From: Syntrophales bacterium
Lineage (GTDB): Bacteria > Desulfobacterota > Syntrophia > Syntrophales > PHBD01
Length of the DNA: 64,000 nt
Assembly: GCA_035363115.1 (NCBI GenBank)
Contig: DAOSEM010000003.1
Location: forward strand, 248,001-312,000
Reading direction: 5' to 3'
How positions within the stretch are numbered: the stretch's first letter is position 1; every line of letters starts with the position of its first letter. This document shows positions 16,980 through 25,606 of the stretch, one piece after another. The position numbers and the translations under genes were made by a program. The notes under the pieces are model-generated. The model saw only the letters and a program-made list of their open reading frames with translations. It was not told where the DNA came from and did not search any database.

Positions 16980-18137
16980 TCAGAGGGCATCCCGGTAAAT
17001 GTCGATGGCGTCCTCCCGGGTGACGTTCCGGGGGTTGTTGGCCAGGGGGCGCGCCACGGTGAGGGCCACGTCCGCCAGGGCCGGCAGGTCCTTCTCGGCG
17101 ATGCCGAATTCCTCCAGGGTCATCGCGAGGCCGCAGTCCTCGATGAGGAGCTCCACCGCGTCCAGGGCGAGCGTTGCGGCGTCCCGCATCGAGAGATCCT
17201 CCACTTCCTGTCCCATGGCATCGGCCAGGACGGCGAACTTCTCGATGGCGCCGGGGAGGTTGTAGGCCATCACGGCGGGAAGCATCAGGGTGTTGGCCAT
17301 CCCGTGGGGGATGCCCCAGGCGCCGCCGAGGGGATAGGAGAGGGAGTGGACCGCCGTGACGCCGGCGTTCGCCAGGCCGAGGCCCGCGTAAAGGCTCCCC
17401 AGGAGCATGCGCTCCCGGGCTTCCAGGTCGCTTCCGTTGTGGACGCAGGTCCTGAGGTTTTCGGCGATGAGGACGACGGCTTCCAGGGAGATCATCTCGC
17501 TCATGGGTGACGCGTTGATGGAGGTGTACGACTCGATGGCGTGGCAGAGGGCGTCGATCCCCGTGGAGGCGGTGGCCTGCGCGGGCAGGCTGAGTGTCAG
17601 TTCCGGGTCCAGGAGGGCGACTTCGGGGTACAGGTAGGGGCTGTTCATGCCCTCTTTCTTCTTCAGGTTCTTTCGGACGAAGACGGCCGTGAACGTGACT
17701 TCGCTGCCGGTGCCGGCGGTGGTGGGGACCATGATGGTCGGGAGTCCCGGGCCGGGGACCTTGTTCAGGCCCAGGTAATCGACGGCTTTGCCCTTGTTGC
17801 CGGCCAGCGCGGCCACGGCCTTGGCCACGTCCATGGAGCTGCCGCCTCCGATCCCCACGACGAGATCGCATTTGCCCTTCAGCGCGGCCTTGGCGCCTTC
17901 GTCGGCCCGCTCCAGGGCCGGCTCCGGCTCCACTCCGTCGAAGAGCGTATAGCGCAGGCCGCTCTTGTCGAGCAGGTCCTTCACGGTTTTCCGGAAGCCC
18001 GCCTCGGCAAGGGCGTGATCGAGAACGACCAGGGGACGTACCCCCCCCAGTTCCCGGATGTGGTCAGTCAGGCCGCGGAAGGAGCCCGTGCCGAAAACGA
18101 TTTTTTTTGCCCCCGTATAGGTAAACGGTCGGATCAT
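16980..18137 (-). CDS. kdnB: Kdo 8-oxidase, iron-containing alcohol dehydrogenase family
   Basis: 385 residues of the group III (Fe-dependent) alcohol dehydrogenase family. It begins FTYTGAKKIVFGTGSF, has the nucleotide loop VGIGGGSSMDVAK, and preserves the metal ligands in GIDALCHAIES and in VHSLSYPLGGAWGIPHG (two histidines 14 apart). In Shewanella, KdnB oxidises the C8 hydroxyl of Kdo as the first step to 8-amino-Kdo. Assignment rests on being next to kdnA, with which it forms the two-enzyme route; a general alcohol dehydrogenase is the alternative. GGAGG precedes the ATG. The 163 bp to the divergent gene at 18301 should hold both promoters. Confidence 0.82.
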   Translation of the reverse strand: MIRPFTYTGAKKIVFGTGSFRGLTDHIRELGGVRPLVVLDHALAEAGFRKTVKDLLDKSGLRYTLFDGVEPEPALERADEGAKAALKGKCDLVVGIGGGSSMDVAKAVAALAGNKGKAVDYLGLNKVPGPGLPTIMVPTTAGTGSEVTFTAVFVRKNLKKKEGMNSPYLYPEVALLDPELTLSLPAQATASTGIDALCHAIESYTSINASPMSEMISLEAVVLIAENLRTCVHNGSDLEARERMLLGSLYAGLGLANAGVTAVHSLSYPLGGAWGIPHGMANTLMLPAVMAYNLPGAIEKFAVLADAMGQEVEDLSMRDAATLALDAVELLIEDCGLAMTLEEFGIAEKDLPALADVALTVARPLANNPRNVTREDAIDIYRDAL

Positions 18138-18300
18138 CGTTTTTTTCCTCCAGTTCCGCCGCCGAAGCGGCCAAGGTGTTGAAACAAGGGATGCTTATAC
18201 ATGATGAGGGACTCGATGGAAAGGGAAAAAACGGGACCGCCGGTCCGGGCAAACCCCGGGTTGCTTTGCCTTTTCCGGGAGGTGTGATAGGAGGGGACCC

Positions 18301-19473
18301 ATGAATCCCTGGAAGACGTCGCGCCGCATCGTCCTCACCTGTGCCCGGGGCATGGTTCCTTACCTCCTTGAGGAAGTCGCCGGGCTGGGTGTTCCCGTCC
18401 GCATGGAGACGGACACGGCCGTGGAAGCGGAAGGCACCCTTCTGGACTGCCTGCGGCTGAACCTCCGGCTCCGGACGGCCCACCGGGTCCTGTATCATCT
18501 CGATACCGTCGCGGCCGACGGCCCGGGCGCACTCTACGGGGGGATCACCGACCTCCCGTGGGAAGAATACATCCGGGAGGACGGCTACCTGACGGTGACC
18601 TGCACGGTGAACCACCCCACCATCAAGGATTCCCGCTTTGTGAACATGAAGGCGAAGGACGCCATCGTGGACCGCATGACCGCCCGGAAAGGCCGCCGGC
18701 CGGATTCCGGACCGGAGCGGACCGGGGCGGTGGTTCACGTCCACTGGCAGGGCGACCGGGCCGACATTTTTCTCCACACGTCCGGGGAGCCCCTGTCCCG
18801 CCGCGGATACCGGCGGATCCCCATGGCCGCGCCCATGCAGGAGACCCTGGCGGCGGGAGTCCTGATGGCGGCGGGCTGGAAGGGGGAGGGGAACCTCGTC
18901 AACCCCATGTGCGGAAGCGGAACCCTGGCCGTCGAGGGAGCCCTGATGGCCCTGAACCGGGCTCCGGGACTGCATCGTGAGCATTTCGGGTTCATGTCCG
19001 TCCGGGGTTTCCCGGACAAGGAATGGGACGCCCTCCTCCGCCAGGCCCGGAAAGAAGCGAGGCGCAGTTTCCGGGGTCGGATCGTCGCCACCGACATCGA
19101 CCGCGAGGCCGTGGCAGCGGCCCGGCAGAACGCCCGGCGGGCCGGGGTGGAGGAGCACATCTCCTTCTCCGCCGGCGATTTCATGCGGACGGAGGTGCCT
19201 CCGGGAGGCGGCCTCGCTGTTTTCAACCCGCCCTACGGGGAGCGCCTGGGCGACCAGGCCGGCCTGGGGGAATTGTACCGTCGCGTCGGCGACTTTCTCA
19301 AAAAATCCTGCCGGGGCTACACCGGGGCCGTCTTCACGGGGAACCTGGCCCTGGCCAAGCGGGTCGGACTCCGAACCAGCCGGAGAATCCCCTTCTACAA
19401 CGGGGACATCGAGTGCCGGCTCCTCCTGTACGATCTGTATGAAGGCAGCCGGAAGCCGGACCGCGGCGTTTGA
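18301..19473 (+). CDS. THUMP-domain 23S rRNA N2-guanine methyltransferase (RlmL/RlmK-L N-domain type)
   Basis: 390 residues. The N-terminal half is ferredoxin-like/THUMP (CARGMVPYLLEEVAGLG and the HVHWQGDRADIFLHTSGEPLSRRGYR segment). The C-terminal half is a class I methyltransferase with NPMCGSGTLAVEGALMA (motif I-like), ATDIDREAVAAARQNA and the catalytic VFNPPYGERLG (NPPY, for N2 of guanine). This is the architecture of RlmL, which modifies G2445 of 23S rRNA; it has no RlmK domain. AGGAGGGG precedes the ATG. Confidence 0.88.
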   Translation: MNPWKTSRRIVLTCARGMVPYLLEEVAGLGVPVRMETDTAVEAEGTLLDCLRLNLRLRTAHRVLYHLDTVAADGPGALYGGITDLPWEEYIREDGYLTVTCTVNHPTIKDSRFVNMKAKDAIVDRMTARKGRRPDSGPERTGAVVHVHWQGDRADIFLHTSGEPLSRRGYRRIPMAAPMQETLAAGVLMAAGWKGEGNLVNPMCGSGTLAVEGALMALNRAPGLHREHFGFMSVRGFPDKEWDALLRQARKEARRSFRGRIVATDIDREAVAAARQNARRAGVEEHISFSAGDFMRTEVPPGGGLAVFNPPYGERLGDQAGLGELYRRVGDFLKKSCRGYTGAVFTGNLALAKRVGLRTSRRIPFYNGDIECRLLLYDLYEGSRKPDRGV

Positions 19474-19528
19474 ATTTTCGCCGTTCGTAGGGTAAGAAGA
19501 AAAGGACGGTTTCGGCGAGGAGCGATTT

Positions 19529-20335
19529 ATGGGAGACATGACAAGGCAGCCGATCGGCGTGTTCGACTCCGGCGTGGGGGGGCTGACGGTGGTGCGGGCC
19601 CTCATGGAGCGGCTGCCCTTCGAGAATATCATCTATTTCGGGGACACGGCCCGCGTTCCCTACGGCGTCAAGTCCGTCGAGACGGTGTCTCAATACGCCA
19701 TCGAGATCTCCGACTTCCTCCTGAAGAAGGGGGTCAAGCTCCTCGTCATCGCCTGCAACACCGTCGCCGCCGTGGCCGGCGATGCCGTGCGGAGCCGCTC
19801 GCCCGTGCCGGTCCTGGACGTTATCGATGCCGGAGCCCGTTCCGCCGTCCGGGAGACTCGCTCCCGCCATATCGGTGTCATCGGGACTCCCGCCACGATC
19901 AACAGCAACGCCTATGCCCGGGCCATCCATGCCCTCGATCCGGCGACCCGCATCTATTCCCAGGCATGTCCGCTGTTCGTACCGCTGGTGGAGGAGGGAT
20001 GGCTTGATCACCCGGTGACGCGGATCACGGCCAACGAATACCTGAAGCCGGTTCTGGCGGAGCACCTGGACACCCTCGTCCTGGGGTGCACCCACTATCC
20101 GCTGCTGAAGCCCCTGCTCGGAGAGATCGCCGGTCCCGAGGTTCACCTGGTGGATTCGGGGGAGGCAATGGCGGAGGCCACGGCGGACCTCCTGGCGGAA
20201 CTGCACCTGGGAAACCCGCTCCGGGAGAAGCCGTCCTATTCCTGCTACGTCAGCGACGTTCCTTTCCGGTTCCAGACCATGGCCGAGCGGTTTCTCGGCA
20301 GGACGATCGCCCACGTCGAGCTGGTGAAACTCTAA
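19529..20335 (+). CDS. murI: Glutamate racemase
   Basis: 268 residues, cytoplasmic, supplying D-glutamate for peptidoglycan. It has GVFDSGVGGLTVVRAL at the N-terminus, the first catalytic cysteine in VIACNTVAAV and the second in LVLGCTHYPLLKP. GGCGAGGAGCG precedes the ATG. It ends three bases before the ketosynthase gene, so it is probably co-transcribed with the ketosynthase-ligase-dehydrogenase genes, although its biochemical role is different. Confidence 0.96.
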   Translation: MGDMTRQPIGVFDSGVGGLTVVRALMERLPFENIIYFGDTARVPYGVKSVETVSQYAIEISDFLLKKGVKLLVIACNTVAAVAGDAVRSRSPVPVLDVIDAGARSAVRETRSRHIGVIGTPATINSNAYARAIHALDPATRIYSQACPLFVPLVEEGWLDHPVTRITANEYLKPVLAEHLDTLVLGCTHYPLLKPLLGEIAGPEVHLVDSGEAMAEATADLLAELHLGNPLREKPSYSCYVSDVPFRFQTMAERFLGRTIAHVELVKL

Positions 20336-20338
20336 GCG

Positions 20339-21571
20339 ATGGAACGGGTCGTCGTCACCGGACTGGGAACCCTCAATGCCATCGCCAGGAGCGCCCCGGA
20401 ATTCGCCGGGGCCCTGCGGGGGGGCCGCTGCGGCATCGGACCGTTTTCGGTCTTCGACCCCTCGGCCTTCCGGACGCAGATCGCCGCCGAAGTGAAGGAC
20501 TTCAACCCCCGCGACCACATCCCCCGGCAATACCCGATCAAGCGCATGTCCCGTGCGGATCTTCTCGGATTCGCCGCCACCCTGGAGGCCATGAAAGATG
20601 CCGGGCTGGACCCGCTTCCACCGGAGCTGGCGGAGGAGACGGGCGTCGTCATCGGCGGAGGGGGCGGCGGGCTCCTGGAGGGGGAGCGGTTCTACGGGGA
20701 CTACCTGCGGACCGGGGGCCGGCTGGCCCGTTTCTCCGCCCTGTCGGCGGTCTACTGCGCCTCCTCGGCCGACCGGATTGCCACTCTCCTTAGGCTCTGG
20801 GGGCCCAAAACATCCTTCATGACGGCCTGCTCGTCCGGGGCCACGGCGATCGGCTACGCCCGGGACCTGATCCGGGGTGGAAAGGCGCCCGTTGTCATCG
20901 CCGGCGGGACCGAGCCCCTCTGCCGCATAACCTACGCGGCCTTCAACGCCCTCCAGGCAGTGGACCCGGAGCCCTGCAAGCCCTTCGCCGGCAACCGGGC
21001 CGGCCTCTCCCTGGGGGAGGCGGCGGGGATCCTGATCCTGGAATCCCTCTCCCATGCCCGGGGACGGGGGGCCCGGATCTATGCCGAGGTGCTGGGATAC
21101 GGCGTCACCTGCGACTCGCACCACATGACGGCCCCCGACCCGGAGGCCTCCGGGGCGGTCCGGTCGATGCGGGAGTCTCTGCGCGATGCCGGCGTCTCCC
21201 TGGAGCGAGTCGACTACGTCAACGCCCACGGCACCGCCACGCCGGCCAACGACGCCATGGAAAGCCGGGCCATCCGGCACGTCTTCGGAGACCGGGCCGA
21301 GCGGATTCCCGTCAGCTCCACGAAGTCCATGACAGGCCACACCCTGGGCGCCTCGGGGGCCCTCGAGGCGGTGGCGTCCGTCCTGGCGATTTGCCACCGT
21401 TTCATCCCGCCGACGATCCACTGCACCGTGCCGGATCCCCAGTGCGACCTCGACTACGTTACGGAAGGGGCCCGGGAGGCGGACCTCTCGGTGGTCCTGT
21501 CCAATTCCTTCGCCTTCGGCGGGAACAACACCTCCCTCGTCATCGGGCGATTCGAAGGAGGGAACGGGTAG
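20339..21571 (+). CDS. Beta-ketoacyl-ACP synthase, catalytically intact (KAS II-like, KS-alpha role)
   Basis: 410 residues, condensing-enzyme fold. The catalytic triad is complete: Cys164 in MTACSSGATAIGYA, His297 in YVNAHGTATPAND, His334 in KSMTGHTLGASG. The C-terminal NSFAFGGNNTSLVIG is normal. Its N-terminus VVTGLGTLNAIARS and the segment GGGGGGLLEGERFYGDYLRTG depart from housekeeping FabF. It begins immediately after murI and ends one base before a partner gene lacking the triad. It probably performs decarboxylative Claisen condensation in a specialised fatty-acid- or polyketide-like pathway; the product is unknown. No acyl carrier protein or ketoreductase is in the window. Confidence 0.87.
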   Translation: MERVVVTGLGTLNAIARSAPEFAGALRGGRCGIGPFSVFDPSAFRTQIAAEVKDFNPRDHIPRQYPIKRMSRADLLGFAATLEAMKDAGLDPLPPELAEETGVVIGGGGGGLLEGERFYGDYLRTGGRLARFSALSAVYCASSADRIATLLRLWGPKTSFMTACSSGATAIGYARDLIRGGKAPVVIAGGTEPLCRITYAAFNALQAVDPEPCKPFAGNRAGLSLGEAAGILILESLSHARGRGARIYAEVLGYGVTCDSHHMTAPDPEASGAVRSMRESLRDAGVSLERVDYVNAHGTATPANDAMESRAIRHVFGDRAERIPVSSTKSMTGHTLGASGALEAVASVLAICHRFIPPTIHCTVPDPQCDLDYVTEGAREADLSVVLSNSFAFGGNNTSLVIGRFEGGNG

Positions 21572-21572
21572 C

Positions 21573-22808
21573 ATGGACCGGCGCGTCGCGATCACCGGCA
21601 TCGGCATCGTCTCCCCCTTGGGCTCCGGCCGCGAGGCTTTCGGGAAGGCTCTCCTCGCCGGGGCATCCGGAATCGCATCCGTGGCTGCATTCCCCGTGGA
21701 GTCGCTTCCCTGCCGGCTGGCCGCGGAGATCCGCGATTTCCAGGCGAGGGACTTCGTCTCCGTCAAAAACCTCCGGCGGATGGACCGCCTCTCCGCCGTG
21801 GCGACGGCGGCGGCCCGGATGGCCCTGGACGACGCGGGGCTTGCCGTGACGCCGGCCAACCGGGACCGCACGGGCTTGATCCTGGGGACGGCCTGGGGCG
21901 GCACCGATGTGACGGTCTCCTTTGCCCGGGTCCTGGTGACAGAGGGACCCGGATCGGCCAACCCCATCCTCGTGCCCAACGTGGTCATGAACGCCCCGGC
22001 GGGGCATGCCTCCATCGAGCTGGGATTCCGGGGGATCAACACGACGGTCAACCACTACGCCGTCTCGGCGGAGTCGGCCCTGGCCTACGGGGCCCAGGAG
22101 ATCCGGCGGGGAGCCGCGGACGTCCTTCTTGCCGGCGGGGCCGACGTCCTGGCCCCTTTCTATTTCGAATCCCTGACGCGCTTCAAGGCCCTGTCACCGC
22201 TCCAGGGAGGCGGCCCCGAGGGGGCGCGCCCCTTCGACCTCCGGCGGAACGGGCCGGTGGCCGGGGAGGGCTGCGGCATCCTCTGCCTGGAGCCGCTGGA
22301 GGCGGCCCGGGAGCGGGGCGCGACTGTCTATGCGGAGATTGCCGGGGAGGGCATGGCCTCTTCGCCGGCGCCCATGACCGGCTGGCCGGAGGACCCGCGG
22401 GGCCTTGTTCTGGCGGTCCGCCGGGCGCTCCGGTCCGCCGGGTGCGGGCCGGAGGATGTGGATGCGGTCTTCGCCGCGGCCAGCGGCGGCCTCAAGCCGG
22501 ATCTCCTGGAGGCGGAAGGGCTGGCGCAGGTGTTCGGACCGGCTGGAAAGAGGCCGCTCGTGACGGCCCTGAAGGGTGCCCTCGGGGAGAGCTTCACCTC
22601 CGGGGGGATGCGGGCGGCGGCTTTGGCCCTGGCGCTCCGGGACGGTGCCGTCCCTCCCACCCTGAGCCTGGAGGAGCCGGTCCGGCCGCTGCATTTCGTG
22701 ACAGGACAGGCTGCCCGGGCGAAGGTGCAAAGAGGACTCCTGAACGGGATCTCCCACGGGGGGACGTACGTCTCCCTCCTGTTTTCCAATATCGGGGAAG
22801 AATCATGA
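21573..22808 (+). CDS. Ketosynthase-like protein without catalytic residues (chain-length-factor-like)
   Basis: 411 residues with the condensing-enzyme fold, including TGIGIVSPLGSGREAF, the LILGTAWGGTDV region and IRRGAADVLLAGGADV. All three catalytic positions are changed. At the nucleophile position the sequence reads NHYAVSAESALAYGA, with no cysteine. The HGT motif is AAASGGLKPD. The KSxxGH motif is ALKGALGESFTSGG, so its histidine is Glu. This is the pattern of KS-beta/chain length factors, which pair with an intact ketosynthase. It starts one base after the intact ketosynthase and overlaps the ligase by four bases. CLF identity is inferred from the residues and the pairing. Confidence 0.8.
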   Translation: MDRRVAITGIGIVSPLGSGREAFGKALLAGASGIASVAAFPVESLPCRLAAEIRDFQARDFVSVKNLRRMDRLSAVATAAARMALDDAGLAVTPANRDRTGLILGTAWGGTDVTVSFARVLVTEGPGSANPILVPNVVMNAPAGHASIELGFRGINTTVNHYAVSAESALAYGAQEIRRGAADVLLAGGADVLAPFYFESLTRFKALSPLQGGGPEGARPFDLRRNGPVAGEGCGILCLEPLEAARERGATVYAEIAGEGMASSPAPMTGWPEDPRGLVLAVRRALRSAGCGPEDVDAVFAAASGGLKPDLLEAEGLAQVFGPAGKRPLVTALKGALGESFTSGGMRAAALALALRDGAVPPTLSLEEPVRPLHFVTGQAARAKVQRGLLNGISHGGTYVSLLFSNIGEES

Positions 22809-24328
22809 ACATCGGAGAATGGATTGAAAAGAGGGCCTTCACCCACCCGGACCGGGAATTCCTGAAGGACGGGAAGCGGGTCTTCAGCAACCGGGCCTTC
22901 AACGAGCGCGTCAACCGGACGGCCCGGGCGCTTCAGCACCTGGATATCGTGAAGGGCGAGCGCCTGGCGCTCATCATGGGCAATACGAGCGAGTTCCTGG
23001 AGATCTTCTTCGCCTGCGCCAAGACAGGGGCCATTCTGGTGCCCGTCAACCATCGCCTGGCGGGACCGGAGATCGAATACATCCTCCGCGACGCGGCCCC
23101 CCGGGGGCTCGTCTACGCCGCCGAGTTTGCCGGGAAGGCCCTGCCCCTGAAAGACGCGAACCTGGGGATTCGCCACTGGATCCGCCACGAAGGGGAGCCC
23201 CTCCCCGGCGAATCGCTCCTGTCGGACCTGACGGCGGCGGAATCGGAGGGCGAGCCGTCCCCGGTGGAGGAGGTCACAGACGAAGATCCGCTCTTCATCA
23301 TGTACACCTCCGGGACGACGGGCGATCCCAAGGGGGCCGTGCTGACCCACGGGAACATCCTCTTCGGGGCGGTCCATTCCCTCATCGGCTACGGCGTCAA
23401 CCGGACCTACCGGTCCCTCGTCGTGGCGCCCCTCTTCCACATCGGTGCCCTGGCGGCGTCGGTCACGCCGGTCATCTACGCCGGCGGGTCCGTCGTCCTG
23501 TCGGGATTCTTCAACGCCTCGGAGGTCCTCCAGGCCATTGTCCGGGAGCGGATCAACTACATGTTCGCCGTTCCGGTCATGTTCCAGCTCATGGCGGACA
23601 CACCTGAATGGGCCGGGGCTGACCTTTCGCACGTCCACTTCTTCATCTCCGGTGGCGCGCCGATCCCGCTCCCGGTCATCCGGAAGTACCAGGACGAGAA
23701 GGGGATCGGCTTCGTCCAGGGCTACGCCCTCACGGAGACGGGGCGGCTCACGTCGCTGGACCTGGAGGACGCCGTCCGGAAGGCCGGGTCCGTGGGCAAG
23801 GAGGTCTTCCACGTGCGGCTCCGCATCGTCGACGAGGAGGACCGGGACGTCGCCCCGGGGGATCCCGGGGAGATCGTCGTGAAAGGTCCCAACGTCTTCT
23901 CCGGCTACTGGCGGAAGCCGAAGGAGACCGCGGAGGCCAGGAAGGGCGGCTGGTTTCGGACAGGTGACATGGGGCGGCGGGACGAGGACGGGTTTCTCTA
24001 CATCATCGGCCGCAAGGTGGAGATGATCATTTCCTCCGGGGAGAACATCTACCCCGCCGAGGTCGAGCGGGCGATCCAGTCCCTCCCGGCGGTGAAGGAG
24101 GCGGCGGCCGTGGGCATGCCGGACCCCAGGCGGGGCGAGGTGGTGGCGGCCTTCGTGCTGCTCAGGGAGGGCGAGGTCGTGACGGAGGACGAGATCCTGG
24201 CGGGGCTTCAGGGGAAGATCGCCCCCTTCAAAATGCCGAAGCGTGTCTTCTTCGTCGATTCCTTCCCCCGGAATCCCGGCGGCAAGGTCCTCAAGCGCAT
24301 CCTCCAGAAGCGCCTGCGGGAGGGATGA
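22805..24328 (+). CDS. Acyl-CoA synthetase (AMP-forming acyl/aryl-CoA ligase)
   Basis: 507 residues of the ANL superfamily. It has the P-loop MYTSGTTGDPKGAVLTH, the core motif YALTETGR, RTGDMGRRDEDGFLYI, and a C-terminal catalytic lysine region PGGKVLKRIL. It activates a carboxylate as acyl-AMP and then acyl-CoA (or possibly loads an acyl carrier). Its ATG overlaps the preceding TGA (ATGA), and its TGA overlaps the start of the acyl-CoA dehydrogenase, so the three genes are translationally coupled. Substrate class cannot be read from the sequence. Confidence 0.9.
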   Translation: MNIGEWIEKRAFTHPDREFLKDGKRVFSNRAFNERVNRTARALQHLDIVKGERLALIMGNTSEFLEIFFACAKTGAILVPVNHRLAGPEIEYILRDAAPRGLVYAAEFAGKALPLKDANLGIRHWIRHEGEPLPGESLLSDLTAAESEGEPSPVEEVTDEDPLFIMYTSGTTGDPKGAVLTHGNILFGAVHSLIGYGVNRTYRSLVVAPLFHIGALAASVTPVIYAGGSVVLSGFFNASEVLQAIVRERINYMFAVPVMFQLMADTPEWAGADLSHVHFFISGGAPIPLPVIRKYQDEKGIGFVQGYALTETGRLTSLDLEDAVRKAGSVGKEVFHVRLRIVDEEDRDVAPGDPGEIVVKGPNVFSGYWRKPKETAEARKGGWFRTGDMGRRDEDGFLYIIGRKVEMIISSGENIYPAEVERAIQSLPAVKEAAAVGMPDPRRGEVVAAFVLLREGEVVTEDEILAGLQGKIAPFKMPKRVFFVDSFPRNPGGKVLKRILQKRLREG

Positions 24329-25470
24329 TGGAGATCCTGCCCTGGACCGGCGAGCACCGGACCTTCCGCGAGGACTTCCGCGGGTTCCTCGCTAGAGAGG
24401 TCATCCCCTTCGTGGACCGGTGGGAGGCCGACGGCATCGTCCCGCGGTCGGCCTGGCGGGCCATGGGCGCGGCGGGCTTTCTCTGCACCGACATTCCCCG
24501 GGAGTACGGCGGCCGGGGCCTCGACTTCCTCCATTCCGTCATCGTCGTGGACGAGATGGCGAAGACCAACTGCTACGGCCTCTCCCCGCGGCTCCACAGC
24601 AACGTGGTCGTCCCCTACATCACGTCCTTCGCCTCGGAGGAGCTCAAGCACCGCTATCTTCCCGGGTGCATCGCCGGCGAGATCGTCACCGGCATCGCCA
24701 TGACGGAGCCCCACGCCGGGAGCGACGTGGCGGCCATCCGGACAAGCGCCGTGGAGGACGGCGACTTCATGGTCCTGAACGGCCAGAAGACCTTCATCTC
24801 CAATGGAACCAACGGCGACCTCTTCGTGGTGGCCGCGAAGGACCCGGCCACGGAGGACCCCCACCGGGCCGTGGACATCTACCTGGTGGAGGGGAAGACC
24901 CCGGGCTTCGAGCGGGGACGGCGCCTGAAGAAGGCGGGCTGGCACAGCCAGGACACGACGGAGATCTTCTTCCACGACTGCCGGGTGCCCCTGACCCACC
25001 GCCTCGGAGGGAAGGGCTCGGGGTTCAAGAACCTGATGCGGCACCTCCAGCCGGAGCGCCTCGTTGTGGCCATCGGCGCCGTCTCCGCGGCGGAGTGGGT
25101 CCTGGAGCACACGATTTCCCACGTGAAGGGAACGGATATCTCGGGGAGGGCCCTGTCGTCGTTCCAGCACGTCCGCTTCGAGATCGCCGAGATGGCGACG
25201 GAGGTCCGAATCGGCCGGACGTTCGTGGACAAGCTCATCGCCGACCACATCGAGGGGATGAATGTCGTCCGGGAGGTCTCCATGGCCAAGTGGTGGACCA
25301 CCGAGACGGCCTGGCGGATCGCCGACCGGTGCCTCCAGCTCCACGGCCGCCTGGGCCTCGACGAGAGCGGCCCCCTCGCCCGGGCCTGGCGGGACCTCCG
25401 CGTCACCCGCATCCTCGCCGGCACCAACGAGATCATGAAGGGCATCATCGCCCGGATGTCGGGGGTATGA
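24325..25470 (+). CDS. Acyl-CoA dehydrogenase, long-chain-type
   Basis: 381 residues with the full acyl-CoA dehydrogenase fold (AMTEPHAGSDVAAI, FISNGTNGDLFVV, the FAD/CoA region LHGRLGLDESGPLARAWRD). The usual catalytic YEGT glutamate is missing: the C-terminal segment reads RILAGTNEIMKGI. Instead the helix-G position has a glutamate (about E257 in GAVSAAEWVLEH), as in long-chain and isovaleryl-type enzymes. So the base is probably conserved in the alternative position. Two ATG codons (24325 and 24328) are possible starts. It is the last gene of the ketosynthase operon and probably introduces or removes a double bond in the acyl chain. Confidence 0.89.
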   Translation: MMEILPWTGEHRTFREDFRGFLAREVIPFVDRWEADGIVPRSAWRAMGAAGFLCTDIPREYGGRGLDFLHSVIVVDEMAKTNCYGLSPRLHSNVVVPYITSFASEELKHRYLPGCIAGEIVTGIAMTEPHAGSDVAAIRTSAVEDGDFMVLNGQKTFISNGTNGDLFVVAAKDPATEDPHRAVDIYLVEGKTPGFERGRRLKKAGWHSQDTTEIFFHDCRVPLTHRLGGKGSGFKNLMRHLQPERLVVAIGAVSAAEWVLEHTISHVKGTDISGRALSSFQHVRFEIAEMATEVRIGRTFVDKLIADHIEGMNVVREVSMAKWWTTETAWRIADRCLQLHGRLGLDESGPLARAWRDLRVTRILAGTNEIMKGIIARMSGV

Positions 25471-25606
25471 ACAAGAATAAAAGGAGCAAATGCCCGATCA
25501 ACAATCGTCCGGCATCGATTGACGATTTGCCCGGTTGATCTTCTTTCAATAATTGTTTCCATATGATACAAGGCAGCATCCAACCGTCAACCGACAGGAG
25601 TTTATC

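Noticed and set aside
19334..22051. A 905-codon open frame on the minus strand across murI and the ketosynthase genes
   Set aside because: Arg/Gly/Pro-rich translation without any family motif, antisense to genes with complete catalytic motifs. A by-product of high GC.
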